A stretch of DNA of 64,000 nt from Adiantum capillus-veneris (GCA_014529385.2 CM043954.1:4100501-4164500), one strand, 5' to 3'; numbered from the stretch's first letter, positions 1-11,264 are shown. The notes: generated by a model from the sequence alone, not told the origin. Numbers and translations: made by a program.

Positions 1-330
1 TAAGTTATGTGGCTCTGGCAGGTAATATTTCATCCTACAAAGTCTACATCAAACTGGTGGTACGTCATAGAGGTAGCCCCTCGTAGTGCAAGGACGTATG
101 AAGGCTACCATGTGCCAATCACAACGGCATCAATGGAGGAGATCAGAGAAGATGCTCAATCAGAAGCCGCTGCGGTGGTGCCAGACGAGCATCAAGATGC
201 TACTACTCTATATGGGGTGCATGCAGAGGAGCTACAAAATGAAACAGAGGATATGTGTTTAAACGGAGAGCTCTATATAGATATAGGAAGTTATGCTGAG
301 TTATGCGAGGATGAGAGAGAGATCTCTTAA
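1..330 (+). pseudogene. CACTA TNPD 3' exon, DUF4216-type region (partial)
   Basis: The reading frame is open through 330 and gives a protein tail containing FHPTKSTSNWWYVIEVAP, which matches the C-terminal part of the DUF4216 domain usually found downstream of the TNP2 transposase in plant CACTA elements. The same exon is present in copies b (20616-20921) and c (27050-27358) at near identity. The exon probably begins after the CAG at about 19-21, matching a splice acceptor (GGCTCTGGCAG) in all three copies. The 5' remainder of the gene is outside the window. The exon itself has no stop, but its gene cannot be judged. Confidence 0.75.
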
Positions 331-602
331 AGCCACAAATATTGTATTTGAACAATTTTGCTCCGTGTTGTAAAAGCTCTGGCTCTCTAAGTAACTTCCA
401 TGGTGTATAACGCTCTTTTCTACTCGCGCTCACATCTTTTGATTGAAAATTCTAAGTTTTCGACTTGCCTCTTCTATCACTCAATTCATTGCGTCATTGT
501 ATTTATATGCGTCATTACGTCATTGTATTTAATGGTCTTTGCGTCATTGTCTACTCTATTCATTCAATATTAAGTTTAAATATTCGTGTGTTTAATGCAG
601 GT

Positions 603-1912
603 ATGGATGATGAGGAGTTTCTTTCTTCTTTGTCACCACAGCAGAGACAGTGGTACGTGGAGCGTCATCGCTCTGGCGCATCATCGCGTGTTCCTACTCC
701 ATCCGCATCTCCCTCTCTTTCGGAGCATTCGCCGCGCTCCGAAGCTTCGGCGTCGACGAGACGATCTTCACACTCGTCTAGACACCGGCGCTCTAGTGGT
801 GGCGGTGGCGGTTGTTGTGGGGATTCCGCCGCCGATGCCTCCACACCGCCTCGTGTTCGACGAGGCTCTTTACCCTCCCCTTCTTTGCCCGCCCCCACAC
901 CAGCCACAGCATCGCCATCTACGCCAGGTTTTGCGCGGCTGACTGTTCCTAGCAGCTACACACCTCTACCTACTCCGCCAGGAGCCACCCCACTCGACAC
1001 TCCTCGCTTTGGGGCCCAGACGCCGGTGGAGACACCTGACGTCCGTACCCACATCGACACGCCGCTAGAGACCCCTGCCGGGACACCTAGGTTCACGCGT
1101 CACCGGCCAGAGGGCTTGCCTTACTCCGTCGACATCAGCGGCGGCATCATCATGGATGATGACGGCAAGAAGGTGATCTCGCGCATGCGTGGTCTTTGCT
1201 CTCAGCTGTTTAGACACTACATACTAAACAAATGGAGTGAAGTACCAAGTGATTTAAAAAACAGAGTCATCAGCATACTTCATGATGAGTTTCCCGTTCC
1301 AACACCGGATTAGGGCTTCAATGAAGACCTGATGAAGATTCGAATGCGCGAATACTGCAAACACAAGCGTTCCGAAGTGCGAAAAGCAATCAAGAATGGG
1401 TGGAACAGGCCAGATTGGCTGGCCAAAGAAGATTGGAAGAATGCGAAGAAAGCAGCGCGCGAGAATCCCGACAAGTGGAAGCAACAATAGGATGCAGCCA
1501 GAGCGCGAGTAGAGGCAGGGAGCTCGCACCACTTGGGGAGCGGTGGATGGGCATCATTTGAGGCCGATTTTGTAAGTGTTTTGGCATTGCTCTTTATGTT
1601 CGATAGTTTAAGGTTTATGAGTTTTTTTATTCTAACATAATGAAATCTTTGTATGTTTTGACAGTGGTCGATGACAGGACGTGATCCCACACCGTACGAG
1701 CGCGAGTACGCAGGCAGGAAGGGCTTAAACGCCCTAATGGACATTCTCAGTTCTCGTGGCGGCATGGTTAGTATTAGGGTTTACTCTTTTCTATTTTTTG
1801 TATTGTTTTATAAATGTCGTTATATGTTTATACTTACTGAAAGCTGTCTTATAGTCTTTTTTTGCAGAATCCGACAAATACGCCGCTTGGACGCGATGAG
1901 ACGTCTGACTAG
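603..1912 (+). pseudogene. CACTA TNPA-like accessory protein gene, broken by an in-frame TAG
   Basis: Starts at ATG 603 (MDDEEFLSSLSPQQRQWYV). The first half is a Ser/Pro/Thr-rich disordered stretch with TP-rich repeats; the second half is a compact basic domain (RGLCSQLFRHYILNKW, then DWKNAKKAARENPDKW) of the kind found in plant Ptta/En/Spm (Transposase_24-like) proteins. Three exons can be drawn with GT-AG borders: 603-1571, 1665-1766 and 1868-1912. The frame is cut by TAG at 1311-1313, where copy b has CAG. In the En/Spm system such a protein would bind the subterminal repeats; that role is inferred from the family. The exon layout is supported by the two other copies. Confidence 0.8.
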
Positions 1913-2274
1913 ACGACTTCTGTTTAGCCGTAGCTAGATAGCATTAGTTTAGAGTTTCTCATAGCTTATGTATCATGAGACGGATTTTATACGTCTTTTT
2001 GAACCATGTATATTATTACATTTGTCACCGCAGTTCCTTTTGCCAATCAATTCTTTATGCCTATGATGTTGTACAATTGTCATTATTACATTTGCCAATC
2101 AATTCATTTTGCGTATGATGTGTACAATTGTCAATTTTACGCTTGTCAATTTTGCAAACAATGCGTCTTGTGGGTGACTATTTTGGGTCTATTATCTACC
2201 CTTGCACTTTTTTTAAGAAGTGAATCAAGTACAATATGGTTGATGGGTGTGCCCTGTCACCAAAAAAAAATTCT

Positions 2275-2520
2275 CTCGGGCGTCGCTATAACCGTCGCTA
2301 TTTATGGCTCTGTAGCGTCGCTATGAGCGTCGCTATAGTCTTCTGTGTAAACGTCGCTATAACCGTCGCTATATGCGTCGCTATGAGTGTCGCTATATAG
2401 CGACGCCTATAGCGACGGTTATAGCGACGCTCTCGTAGCGACGCTACTAGCGACGGTTTTAGCGACGCCGGGGGTTATAAAAACCCAGTGTATTTCCGTC
2501 GCTAACAGCGTCACAAGAGC
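2275..2520. repeat. CACTA copy a subterminal repeats (GCGTCGCTA motif)
   Basis: Dense direct and inverted copies of a 9-11 base motif, GCGTCGCTATA and its complement TATAGCGACGC, packed just inside the element end. In En/Spm-type elements such subterminal repeats are the binding sites of the TNPA protein. The same arrays are found in both complete copies. Confidence 0.9.
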
Positions 2521-2538
2521 ACACAACCTCTTGTAGTG

Positions 2539-3060
2539 TCCGGTCTCTTTTTGACTCAAGCACCCCCCATGCATAGGAAGCTTCTCAAGCACCTTCCTCA
2601 TCAAGCATGACAAGCACCTCAAGCACCTTAGTCATCAAGCACGACAAGCACCTCAAGCACCTTAGTCAGTAAGCACGACAAGCACCTCAAGCTTAGGTCG
2701 GGTTCCCACCTCAAGCTCAACCCTAGCTTGCCTAAGGTCAAAGGACTTTTAACACTAACTATTGAAGGTCTTTAATGAATCTAACCCTAAGGTCTTTTAA
2801 TTTCCATTAGATACACATTGCTCTTTGATAGACTACCTCCTTTTGGACTTCTATTGAGATGTAACCATGTCTCCTTTTGGTTCCCTGTTGAGATAAGTCT
2901 AGAAGCACTTATTGCACATTGCTCTTGGGTAGACCGTAGACCGTACTCTCCTTTTGGACCCCTATTGAGATGTAACGATCTCTCCTTTTGGTCCCCTGCT
3001 GAGATAGGTCTAGAAGCACATGTCTCTATTCTAACTCTTGTTCCCGTTTATTCTCCCACA
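2539..3060. repeat. Non-coding stretch with short tandem repeats
   Basis: No gene seen. 2588-2690 has about three copies of a 37-base unit (AAGCACGACAAGCACCTCAAG). 2825-3000 has two diverged copies of a longer unit around TCTCCTTTTGG and TTGAGATGTAAC. This may be part of the gypsy LTR that follows, but I could not align it. Confidence 0.5.
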
Positions 3061-3454
3061 TTAAATGATGAGTTTAATATGAGAAAATCATTTGGGTTAG
3101 CGTAGAGAAGAAAAAGCCTAGTCACTTGTCCATGTTACTTAGCGGGTAGAGGATCCCTTTTTACCCTACGACATCATGCCAAAATGGATGACTAATCCAT
3201 TTGCTGCTTGGGCGACGTAGATGCCGCAAGTATGTCTGCTCTTTAGTTTATATCATACTTCCAAAGTAGAGTGACAAGTTTTACTTGGTGTTTGGGAGAC
3301 GTCGTCACCACAAACATGATTCTAAGCATGTATTTAAATTTTGTGCACAATAAAAAGAGAACTAGTCTTATAAGACAAACATATTTTTCATTTAAAATGG
3401 ATTTTCATATGCTTACTCTAGTGCAACATTGTAAGCATTGACAAGGTTCATATT

Positions 3455-4478
3455 ATCCTTAAGCTAGGTTCTTTGCATCCATGTAGCATCTTTAAAAGGA
3501 TAATTATTTAACTTAATAAGATATCGTCAGCTTATGTTATCGTTTCTTAATACCTTGTCTTCATGTCAAAGGATGTACTCAGATTGAAGTACTTCTTCTT
3601 GATCTTTGAGTTTTGGAGGGTTTGCAACTATTGCTTTTTTTGGTGGCGCTCCTTTGTAAGGCTTACGGAGGCTTTGATGGAAAACATTGTGTTGAGCCAA
3701 TGGTTGGGCAACTTTAATTGATAAGCCATCTCATTAATTAGCTTAAGAATTTGAAAAGGACCATAGAATCTTTTTGCTAGTTTAGCATAATACTCTTGGT
3801 GGCTCGTAGGATTCTTGCCCCCCGTAGTATGCCTTAGACGAGCTTTGAGAAACTTTAGTCATATTCCTTAAAGTCTAAGGCTCTTTTGTTATTATTAGCA
3901 ACAGCCCTTTTTGCCTTTGTTGTGAGATGGATATAACCATTTTAATCTTTGGAAAAGATTCTTGTAAGTCTTGGCTATATTCATCAATAGCGAAGATCTT
4001 CCCATGTACTTTAAGTAGTAAGGGTCTTTTGGATCTTCCCTCTTTAACCTTGAAGGGTGCTTACCCCATAGAAGTATATACAATGTCATTGTACGCATAC
4101 TCTATAAGAGGCAGGTACTTCTCTAATTGAGAACATTGATCTACATCCATGACATAGGTGTTACCATATACATGTGGTAGTGATGTGTGTGAACACACTA
4201 GGACCGCCGGGGCATTTTTTCCCTCTTTAGGAGGTTTTTTCCCCCGTGCATTGTATATACGCCCATCACTCTAGGGCTATCTATCTTTCCATTGCACACT
4301 AAGGAATACACTCTCTATTGTGTGCCTTGAGCTTCCTTCGTCTTCTCCAAGCTGTGTGTGTTTCTCTGCAACCCTAATTCCAACAATAGGCTTTTAGCAG
4401 ATTCAAGAATCGTTAGATTAGTTATTTCACATTGGTCATCCGTTTGTGGATGATAGGCCAAGAAAGATTAGTTGTGGG
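3455..4478 (-). pseudogene. Decayed gypsy integrase C-terminus and chromodomain
   Basis: Minus-strand translation in pieces gives EKYLPLIEYAYND, LAKRFYGPFQILK and NEMAYQLKLPNHWL-like segments that line up with the integrase at 41390-42190 in the intact gypsy copy. Frameshifts and stops break the frame in several places, and the solo LTR splits it. Not functional. Confidence 0.78.
4159..4385 (+). mobile_element. Copia solo LTR, 227 bp, with 5-bp target duplication ATAGG
   Basis: Begins TGTTACCATA and ends CCAACA, with ATAGG directly before (4154-4158) and after (4386-4390). Its first 40 bases match the LTR start at 44793, which follows a copia RNase H coding region and a purine tract. The flanks on both sides are one gypsy integrase sequence, so the insertion and the later LTR-LTR recombination both post-date that gypsy copy. 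Confidence 0.9.
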
Positions 4479-4654
4479 GGGGGGGGGGGGGGCACTATGT
4501 GTAGACCCCCTACATCATGTGTGTTCATTTCTCTCTCGAACGTGTACCCGCACGTGCACACACACACACGCACTCATGTAAAATGGAAAGAGAGGAGAGA
4601 GATATTATCTGGAATATGAATTCTTCTATCAACATCTACAAAAAGACCAACATT

Positions 4655-4726
<72 letters not shown>

Positions 4727-4978
4727 TTCCACTTGGGTGAAGTTTGTTGATTTACCCTCATTTTTGTGGGCATCCATCAGAGGTCTCGGTACCTCCTTGA
4801 GTAAGATCCTCTTTTCACCAGAAACAAACCATTCCAATCAAAACAAGGCATGCATTATGTGGATAAAAGACAAACATCTTCTTGAGACCATGGAAATGGA
4901 GCTTCTCAAGATGGTGGTAGGATTTTTCTTTACCTCAAATGGGAAAATCTCTCTGGATCTTGTTACCATTTAGGAAAA
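4476..4978. other. Non-coding stretch with G tract and AG microsatellite
   Basis: A run of about 16 G at 4477-4492 is followed by a short AC-rich patch and a 34-unit AG array at 4656-4723. I see no coding signal; the short open frames across the array are low-complexity artefacts. Confidence 0.7.
4656..4723. repeat. (AG)n microsatellite
   Basis: About 34 uninterrupted AG dinucleotides. Confidence 0.97.
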
Positions 4979-5248
4979 TTGGGATATTTTTTAACTAGCT
5001 TATCACCAAGAGAAGTAGAGTTGGTGCCCTTCTACCTAGGTAGTAAGATTTTAGTTTCCAAGGATCAAATGGGATATTTTTTAACTAGCTTATCACCAAG
5101 AGAAGTAGAGTTGGTGCCCTTCTACCTAGGTAGTAAGATTTTAGTTTCCAAGGATCAAATGGGATATTTTTTAACTAGCTTATCACCAAGAGAAGTAGAG
5201 TTGGTGCCCTTCTACCTAGGTAGTAAGATTTTAGTTTCCAAGGATCAA
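4979..5248. repeat. Three perfect 90-bp tandem repeats
   Basis: Units start near 4979, 5069 and 5159 and are identical except for the first two bases of unit one. The unit length is a multiple of three, so a plus-strand frame stays open through all three (repeating GYFLTSLSPREVELVPFYLG), but nothing flanking suggests a gene. Perfect identity points to recent expansion or an assembly artefact. Confidence 0.93.
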
Positions 5249-5260
5249 ATATTTGGCTAG

Positions 5261-6185
5261 AGCCGTGGCTTTGTAGTAAAAAAAACAAGCTAGATCCTCT
5301 TTATCTAGACCATCCCCACCCCCTCAAGCTCACAGAGTCCTCTACTACTTGGAATTTCTAGAAACACTCCCAAAGGTACACCTAATTTGGTATCCTCATC
5401 TAGAAATCTTAAACCTCTAGACAAAGGCAAAAATAATACCAATTGCTTTCAACATGCAAAGAAAACTTTCAAACTGAGAAATGTGGATTTAAGATACAAC
5501 TCTCCCAACATCTTTGATGTTCTTTTGGATATTCCTTCATTTGCGAGTTTGGGTGCTATTGATGCAATAGTTCACAGTCATAAAGATCACCACTCTTAAA
5601 AGAATCCCCCATGCATTTAGTTTGAAGTTAACATGGCACAATGATAGGCATTTTATATAAACTACTTGCTAAGTCTATTATATTGCTATCAGACTTCATC
5701 CACTATTGAGAACGTACATTCATAGCTCTCATTTTAGTTTAATTGGGGGGATCAAGCTTTTTTAATATTTTAGCAGTATAGATGAGCATTGAACACTCTC
5801 TCACGTCAAGGAAAGGTATGGTTCTCTTGTAGATTGACTTTACCTTGAATCCCAGGGAGTCCACTATGTAAAACTTGTATATAGCACGTGCAAACAAGAG
5901 GTATTTAAATAATCCCTTACTTGTATATTTTCAAGTATTATATGTACCCCTTATGTATGCATTTTATTTATTTTTTTAAGCCTTTATGTATGAAAATTTT
6001 CACTTTCTCAATTTAAAAAACCTTTATGTAAATACATTTTTCTATAAATGTACCTAATTATAAATCCCTTGTTTTGTTCACATGTGCTATCTCACATATT
6101 TCCTAGTGGACGCCCCGGCCTTTAAGTTTTTGACATAGTACATTGCGACCTCATCACTACTATTCTCAAAAAACTAAGGTTTGGC
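5261..6185. other. AT-rich stretch, no gene recognised
   Basis: Only short open frames; nothing recognisable on either strand. It may be the decayed 5' part of the LINE that follows. Confidence 0.5.
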
Positions 6186-7634
6186 CCTAGAATAATCCAA
6201 GGCATCTATTTATTGGGAGAATAAATGGTAAATCAACGATCTTTATCAATGGAAGGCTTTCTCACCCTATCCAGATTGGTGGATGTATGAGGCAGGCCTT
6301 ATACCCTCTCAGTGCACTACTATATGCTATAGCATATCACCCTTTATTTACCTATCTAGATATTCTAGCAAGCCAACAATACTTGCAAGGGCTGCAAATC
6401 AGGCATAAGTAGATGTTGGGGTAGGGCTTTGTAGATGACACCATTATGTTTTTAAAGGCCAACAACATCAATGTGAATAGATGTATGAATGCTTTGAAAA
6501 CATACTCTATGGCTACTCATCTTCATTTTTGTGTTTGCAAATTTCATTTGATAGATGCTTTTGCAAGGCACTTTCATACACATTTAATTTGGCAAGTCAG
6601 AGGATACCTATTTGTATATTTTTAGGCATCTAGGTCCCGCAGGGGTGAATGCCACCTAGCAGGACTTGCAAAATTGGGTACTCAGAGAGTGTATGCAAAG
6701 GTTGCATCATGGAACTATTGATGAATGGCCCTTTCATGTTAAGATTAGCTAGATCAATCATATAGGCCATACTGACTCCCTATATTATATGTTGTACTTC
6801 ATTCTTCTATTGGAATGGTCCAAAAAATAGCTTGCAAGCTTTTAGGTCAGTACTACTAAGATTTTTGTGGGGAAAAAATTCTCTTGCTTCTGCTATGATT
6901 AGTAGGGACTACATGGAATCTCGAATGGATGTAGGGGTCCTTGGGTTCTTACAACTAGACATGCATTCACATGCAAAAAGAGCAACCCTCATGAAACATA
7001 TGTTTACTTTTGATATTGATCGATCAACATGCCTTTGGTTATTGATTGATGCATCTATGGTTTACTTTCATGTCTCTTCAAGTGTGCCCTAATGAGAAAA
7101 ACTATCTTTTGCTACCCCTCTTAAGATTGGCTTTTCCAGTTCTCAAAAGATGATCAATCCTTGGAAATGTGTATGACCTGGTAGGGTAGAGTCAAATATA
7201 CAGGTAATTCTTTGTCTTTGGAGAATGCATTTTGGTCCTTTGTTTTCAAGAAATTGGTGCATTAGTTTTGGCGATGAAAGCACCATCCTTTTACAAAAAA
7301 GGTGCTTGCTACATTTGTCAATCTCTAGACTCTTAGGATGGATTTAAACTTTTTTTTTGATAGCTAGGAGATAGTTCAAACTGCAATTTGGCTACAACAT
7401 TCCTTGGAACTTTCTCTATGCACATGTCACTAGCTTTGGCATGCCTTGTTGCGTCCTGCTGGGAAAATTTTGAAAGAGAATCTTGGAGATGGATTTTACC
7501 AAAGATGTAATGGGCTTGAAGCTATTGTAGAAGAGTCTCTAGATGGTGGAAATGGGGACACCTATGGTCACGGTATTCAAGTTACTAGGTTTAAAGTCAC
7601 CTTTGGTCTTTTGAATTTAGATGATGATGCATGA
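6186..7634 (+). pseudogene. Decayed LINE (non-LTR) reverse transcriptase
   Basis: Plus-strand pieces show the RT order of plant LINEs: VNG/ING-RLSHPIQIGGCMRQ followed by LYPLSALLYAIAYHPLF (the 'RQGCPLSPLLF' block), then FVDDTIMFL, the YxDD active-site block with Phe for Tyr, about 60 residues later, and further on LLRFLWGKN with GVLGFLQLDMHSHAKRA, the region after the RT thumb. Several stops and frame changes separate these pieces, so it is a dead copy. No poly(A) or target duplication was identified. Confidence 0.72.
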
Positions 7635-8121
7635 TCGATTGTTTGTGGTTTATATGGTGCATGAGGAATAATGCTCATCTTGAACAACAAATGTATTTTA
7701 AAGGAGAACTCCATGTATACATGCTTAAAATTGGGATTTTAAACTTAGATATCATTGCTCACACTAGTATATGAGACAAAGGGCCATGCTTATAATGGGG
7801 TGAAATATTAACTTTTGCCAAAAAAGGAAAAAGCATGTCCATGGAGACTATTAGTCAGTATAAAATGGAGATATGCTACTGGGATTTGTTGATGGTCTAT
7901 GCTATCCATATATCTACCATAGTACATATCACTAAAAAGATCTTAAAACAAGGAATCTAAATCTAAAATCTTCGACAAATCTTAATTTGATGTACAAAAA
8001 TTTTACCATATGTCCACTTTATAAGAATATGTCCAATTTATAAGCATAAAACTACTAACAAGCCTAAATAGAATATGGTGTAAATGTGCTTAAATATGTA
8101 AAAAGGGAATCTCTCAAACGA

Positions 8122-8122
<1 letters not shown>

Positions 8123-8214
<92 letters not shown>

Positions 8215-8217
8215 GGA
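8123..8217. repeat. Compound (TG)n(AG)nG(n) microsatellite
   Basis: About 28 TG units, then about 13 AG units, then about 13 G. Confidence 0.95.
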
Positions 8218-8657
8218 GACGTGATTTAATTATCAATGGGTTGGTGTATGTATACATGTGAGGAAAAATTTTAGTAAAATTTTAAATCAAATAAGCTTCG
8301 CTTAGGTGACTCCTCTATGATGCATATGTGAAGACCCCCCCCCCCCCCCCCCCCCCACCCCAACCCATTGTTGGCCCTTAAAACCCCTTCTAGTGTATCA
8401 TGGGATCTGCATATAGGGAGTGATAACATGGATCATTCGGATGGCAAGGGATCACAAAGAAATTAATTGGGATCCCGGCTCTTTAATCTTGTATGGTTGG
8501 GCCTTTGGAAACCCCCCTCCAAGCCTCTCTCCCTAAGCACCTCACCGACATATGTTCCTCGAGCTCTATAAAAAAGCACAATCCTTTTTTTTAAAGCATT
8601 ACTCACCATAGTGAGTAGATGATAATCCGATATTAAATATCTGGGGCCAAAAACATA

Positions 8658-8694
8658 AAGTTAAGCATGGGCGGGATGCATCGGATGGATCACC
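8658..8694 (+). promoter_or_regulatory. 5S rRNA-like pol III internal promoter remnant
   Basis: AAGTTAAGC (8658-8666), GGGCG (8669-8673) and GGATGGATCACC (8683-8694) follow the order of box A, the intermediate element and box C of plant 5S rRNA (AAGTTAAGC, GGGCGAG, GGATGGGTGACC), with shortened spacing. The 5' half of 5S is not recognisable. This is typical of 5S-derived elements such as Cassandra TRIM retrotransposons or 5S-type SINEs. It is not a functional 5S gene. Confidence 0.42.
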
Positions 8695-9325
8695 CTGCAT
8701 GCCATGAGTTCTAGGCCCCACTTGCTTACCCTTGATTTAAGTTTTATTCGGGCTTGTGTGATCTAATTCTAAGGGTGGGCGAGGGGAGAAAGTTTCCTCA
8801 TGTCGGTGTCTTGTGGAGGGATGTTAGTGTATATAATTGTATTACTTGTTCGATCATCTACATATAAAGTTTGGCATGTTTGCGATCTAAAGAGGCGACA
8901 GCCAAGAGACAAAAATACCAAAGGAGGCTAGACATTACTTCCACATGTCTTTACTTTTAAGGTTTGCAGAAGGGTCATGTAAGAGTGTTGTTGCTCAAAA
9001 AGCATGGAGGACTTTTGGTCAATGAGAGTTAACATGCTAAGAATCTGGTTGTATTTCTACTTCTTGTGGAGGTGGCCCAATCCAAGAATGCCAAATGGGC
9101 CAATGGCAGCCGTGCACGTCTTGTATTTATGGTGATGAGCAATGAGCACTTGGCAGTGACCAGCTTCCTCACGTTAAAAAAAAAATAAAGATAGCTTTTG
9201 AGAAAGATCAGAATGTCATGTCATGTCTTGTGGGCTGATGGGTGCGTTGTCGAGTGGAAAAAAACAAAGGTTTCTTGTTGTCGACAACTCTAGAAAATGC
9301 AGACGCTTTTATGAGTGTGGAGTGT

Positions 9326-9329
<4 letters not shown>

Positions 9330-9364
<35 letters not shown>
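9330..9364. repeat. (CT)n microsatellite
   Basis: About 17 CT units, upstream of the small peptide gene at 9675. Confidence 0.95.
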
Positions 9365-9368
<4 letters not shown>

Positions 9369-9674
9369 GAGAGCCGCACCTGATCATGGGCCGAGCTGCC
9401 GAGGAGTCGGTTGAGCGCCGTGGAAAACGGGTACATTCCCTGCAAAGATATATAGATGCACGTGGCCACATTAGCTACACTCTGCATATTAATCTTCCTT
9501 GTTATAAGCACTGTGGCGCTGCGCTAATTAAAGAGGATAGACAGTACAAGCTCTTATCAACAGCTCACAGTCGGCTTATAGATTGACTCATCTGCAGCAG
9601 CAGTGGAACGTAGCTCATTAATAGGGTCGGCCTTCATAACCCCGCCACCTCGCACCAACATCCTGCAGCTCAAT

Positions 9675-10064
9675 ATGTCTGCCCCTAATTCACCGCCTCT
9701 CATATTCTCTTGTGCCCTTAGTATATTCTTGCTGCAGTTGCTAATTATCGCTCCCAGTGAGCTAATTAGTAGTGTATCCGCCAGATCTGCACCGAGCCGT
9801 AACATACAGCCGCGCTCACCACCCACCACTACTGGTACTACTGCTGCCATAGACCGCGACAACTCAAGCTCTCACGAGTCGCCGGATAATGAGCTACAAA
9901 GGGAAAGCTTGCAGTGGGAGGATGTAAGTAGCACTAACAGCTCAAGAACGTTGAGGGCATCTCAAATTAACCGCCACCCTCCGGTGCCACCATCGGGCCC
10001 AAGCCCCGGCGGAAACCAGAGCATCACGCGACGACAGCCTGCTCGTATGATCGGCCGGCCTTAG
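9675..10064 (+). CDS. Candidate secreted IDA-like (IDL/PIP-type) signalling peptide precursor
   Basis: A 129-residue frame from ATG 9675. Residues about 9-35 (IFSCALSIFLLQLLIIAPSE) form a hydrophobic signal-peptide-like segment. The middle is hydrophilic and Ser/Thr/Arg-rich. Near the C-terminus is HPPVPPSGPSPGGNQ, resembling the PIPPSAPSKRHN core of IDA/IDL peptides and the SGPS core of PIP peptides, followed by 15 more residues with a basic RR. Precursor length and plan fit that family, whose mature peptides act outside the cell on HAESA-type receptor kinases in abscission and stress. Against this, the usual C-terminal RHN is absent and the core is not terminal. Single exon. The base composition is less AT-rich than its flanks, as expected for a host gene among repeats. 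Confidence 0.45.
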   Translation: MSAPNSPPLIFSCALSIFLLQLLIIAPSELISSVSARSAPSRNIQPRSPPTTTGTTAAIDRDNSSSHESPDNELQRESLQWEDVSSTNSSRTLRASQINRHPPVPPSGPSPGGNQSITRRQPARMIGRP

Positions 10065-11264
10065 CCCCACAATGTACTATACATGTAATTAGATAGCACT
10101 GCCATATTACGCCAGCTAACTCTTACTCATATTGATGGACAAGAACTTATGTAACATTTCTCACTATAAAATCACACATGACAAAAAATTCACACTTGGC
10201 GGCACAGGTGACAGTAGGCGGCACAGTTTATTGAGATTTAGCTCGTGTTGGAGGGCACCGGCACAGAAGTTCTGATGCTGACATTCGTACACTGTAATTC
10301 TGGCTGCTGGGCACTGATTGGCCTTGCTGGGCACTGATTGGCCTGCTGATATTGGCACAGGCGATCACTGCATAGGCGATGGTGCTTGTGGAATTCAGAT
10401 TGCTGATGTGGCTCCCGAGTCCCGCAGCATGATTATGGCCACTGAGTTGTCAGCAGCACCAGGTTGCAAGACATTGGCTGCCGGTCATTACTGCACCCTA
10501 GATTATAGAAGCTGAGGTGGCATCCATCCACATTTTGCATGGCTGATTCCGCTAAATAAGGTAAAGGCGATGGACGGACACGATCCGATCCGCTGCCCCC
10601 GACCCCCAAACTTGACGGAATGATAAAGTTGGGTTTTTTAAGCACAATTCATACGTGTCCCATCTAATCTAATCTAATAATAAGGAATGTAGCTTGTTGT
10701 AAGTGACTCACAAATATAACTTAACTAGATTATGCAATCAAAGATTCCAGCCACAAATTTGTACCACAAAATGCATCATGTCACAAAGTCTCGTTTTTAC
10801 AAAACAACACGCCTAATCCTGCAAAAACACAAAGTAAGGCTTTATGAGAGAAAAACTCGGGTACCTTCCTTGCACATATTATGAATCTCAAAGAACATGA
10901 GAAGGAAATTATGAGTACCTTCCTTCTCATGAAAATAGCAAGAAGTAGGATGATTTGAATATTCACCTTCTCATGGAAATGGCAAGAAATAGGACGATTT
11001 ATAAATTCATCTATGTACCTCAACTTTCAAATTGCCTTAACCATGGCAAGGCAAAATTGTTGACACACATGTACCTCAGCCATTCACTTCTCTCACTACA
11101 TCGCAAAGCCGTCTGGTTGGCAAGTTCCTTGCATGAGTAATTTGTCCTTCATGGAAAGAGGCAAGAAAACCCTCGGTGATCATGCACCTGCACCTGCACA
11201 TGCTATTGGTGGCAGTTCACTCGCATGGTTGTACGAGTGCAAATCCATAGGAACGATATCTTTG
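10065..11264. other. No gene seen
   Basis: Contains a short tandem duplication at about 10305-10345 (GGGCACTGATTGGCCT twice) and AT-rich sequence with two similar copies of TACCTTCCTTCTCATG-type sequence near 10860-10985. No coding or RNA gene signal found. Confidence 0.5.

Larger units (their letters stand above)
1..2538 (+). mobile_element. CACTA (En/Spm) DNA transposon, copy a, truncated by window edge
   Basis: The element ends at 2538 with CCTCTTGTAGTG, the reverse complement of the CACTACAAGAGG terminus seen on two complete copies in this window. Reading leftward it has the same subterminal GCGTCGCTA repeats, then a TNPA-like gene and the last part of a DUF4216 coding region on the plus strand. 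It is therefore the same family as copies b and c in the opposite orientation. The left part lies outside the window, so the target duplication cannot be checked; the base triplet after the end is TCC. Confidence 0.93.
3060..4478 (-). mobile_element. Gypsy retrotransposon 3' fragment (reverse strand), split by a solo LTR
   Basis: On the minus strand this matches the gypsy element at 37004-44187: integrase from the region of its catalytic Glu (about 4475) to the chromodomain end (about 3455), then the 3' untranslated part (3110-3380, equivalent to 42220-42500) and the first bases of the LTR (about 3060-3100). It is interrupted at 4159-4385 by a copia solo LTR. Base differences are many, so this is an older copy than the intact element. 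Confidence 0.82.
7640..9240. other. Non-coding stretch with microsatellites and a 5S-like patch
   Basis: AT-rich, no protein-coding signal. It holds a compound GT/GA/G array (8123-8217), a long C tract (about 8334-8356) and a segment resembling the internal promoter of 5S rRNA (8658-8694). Confidence 0.6.

Noticed and set aside
2275-2520. CRISPR-like or satellite array of short repeats
   Set aside because: The GCGTCGCTA motifs occur in both orientations at irregular spacing next to CACTACAAGAGG ends; they are CACTA subterminal repeats.
4979-5260. 93-residue frame of three identical segments
   Set aside because: Explained by the 90-bp tandem repeat, with no supporting splice or flanking coding signal.
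8640-8700. Functional 5S rRNA gene
   Set aside because: Only the internal promoter part is similar; the 5' half and the 120-base length are missing.
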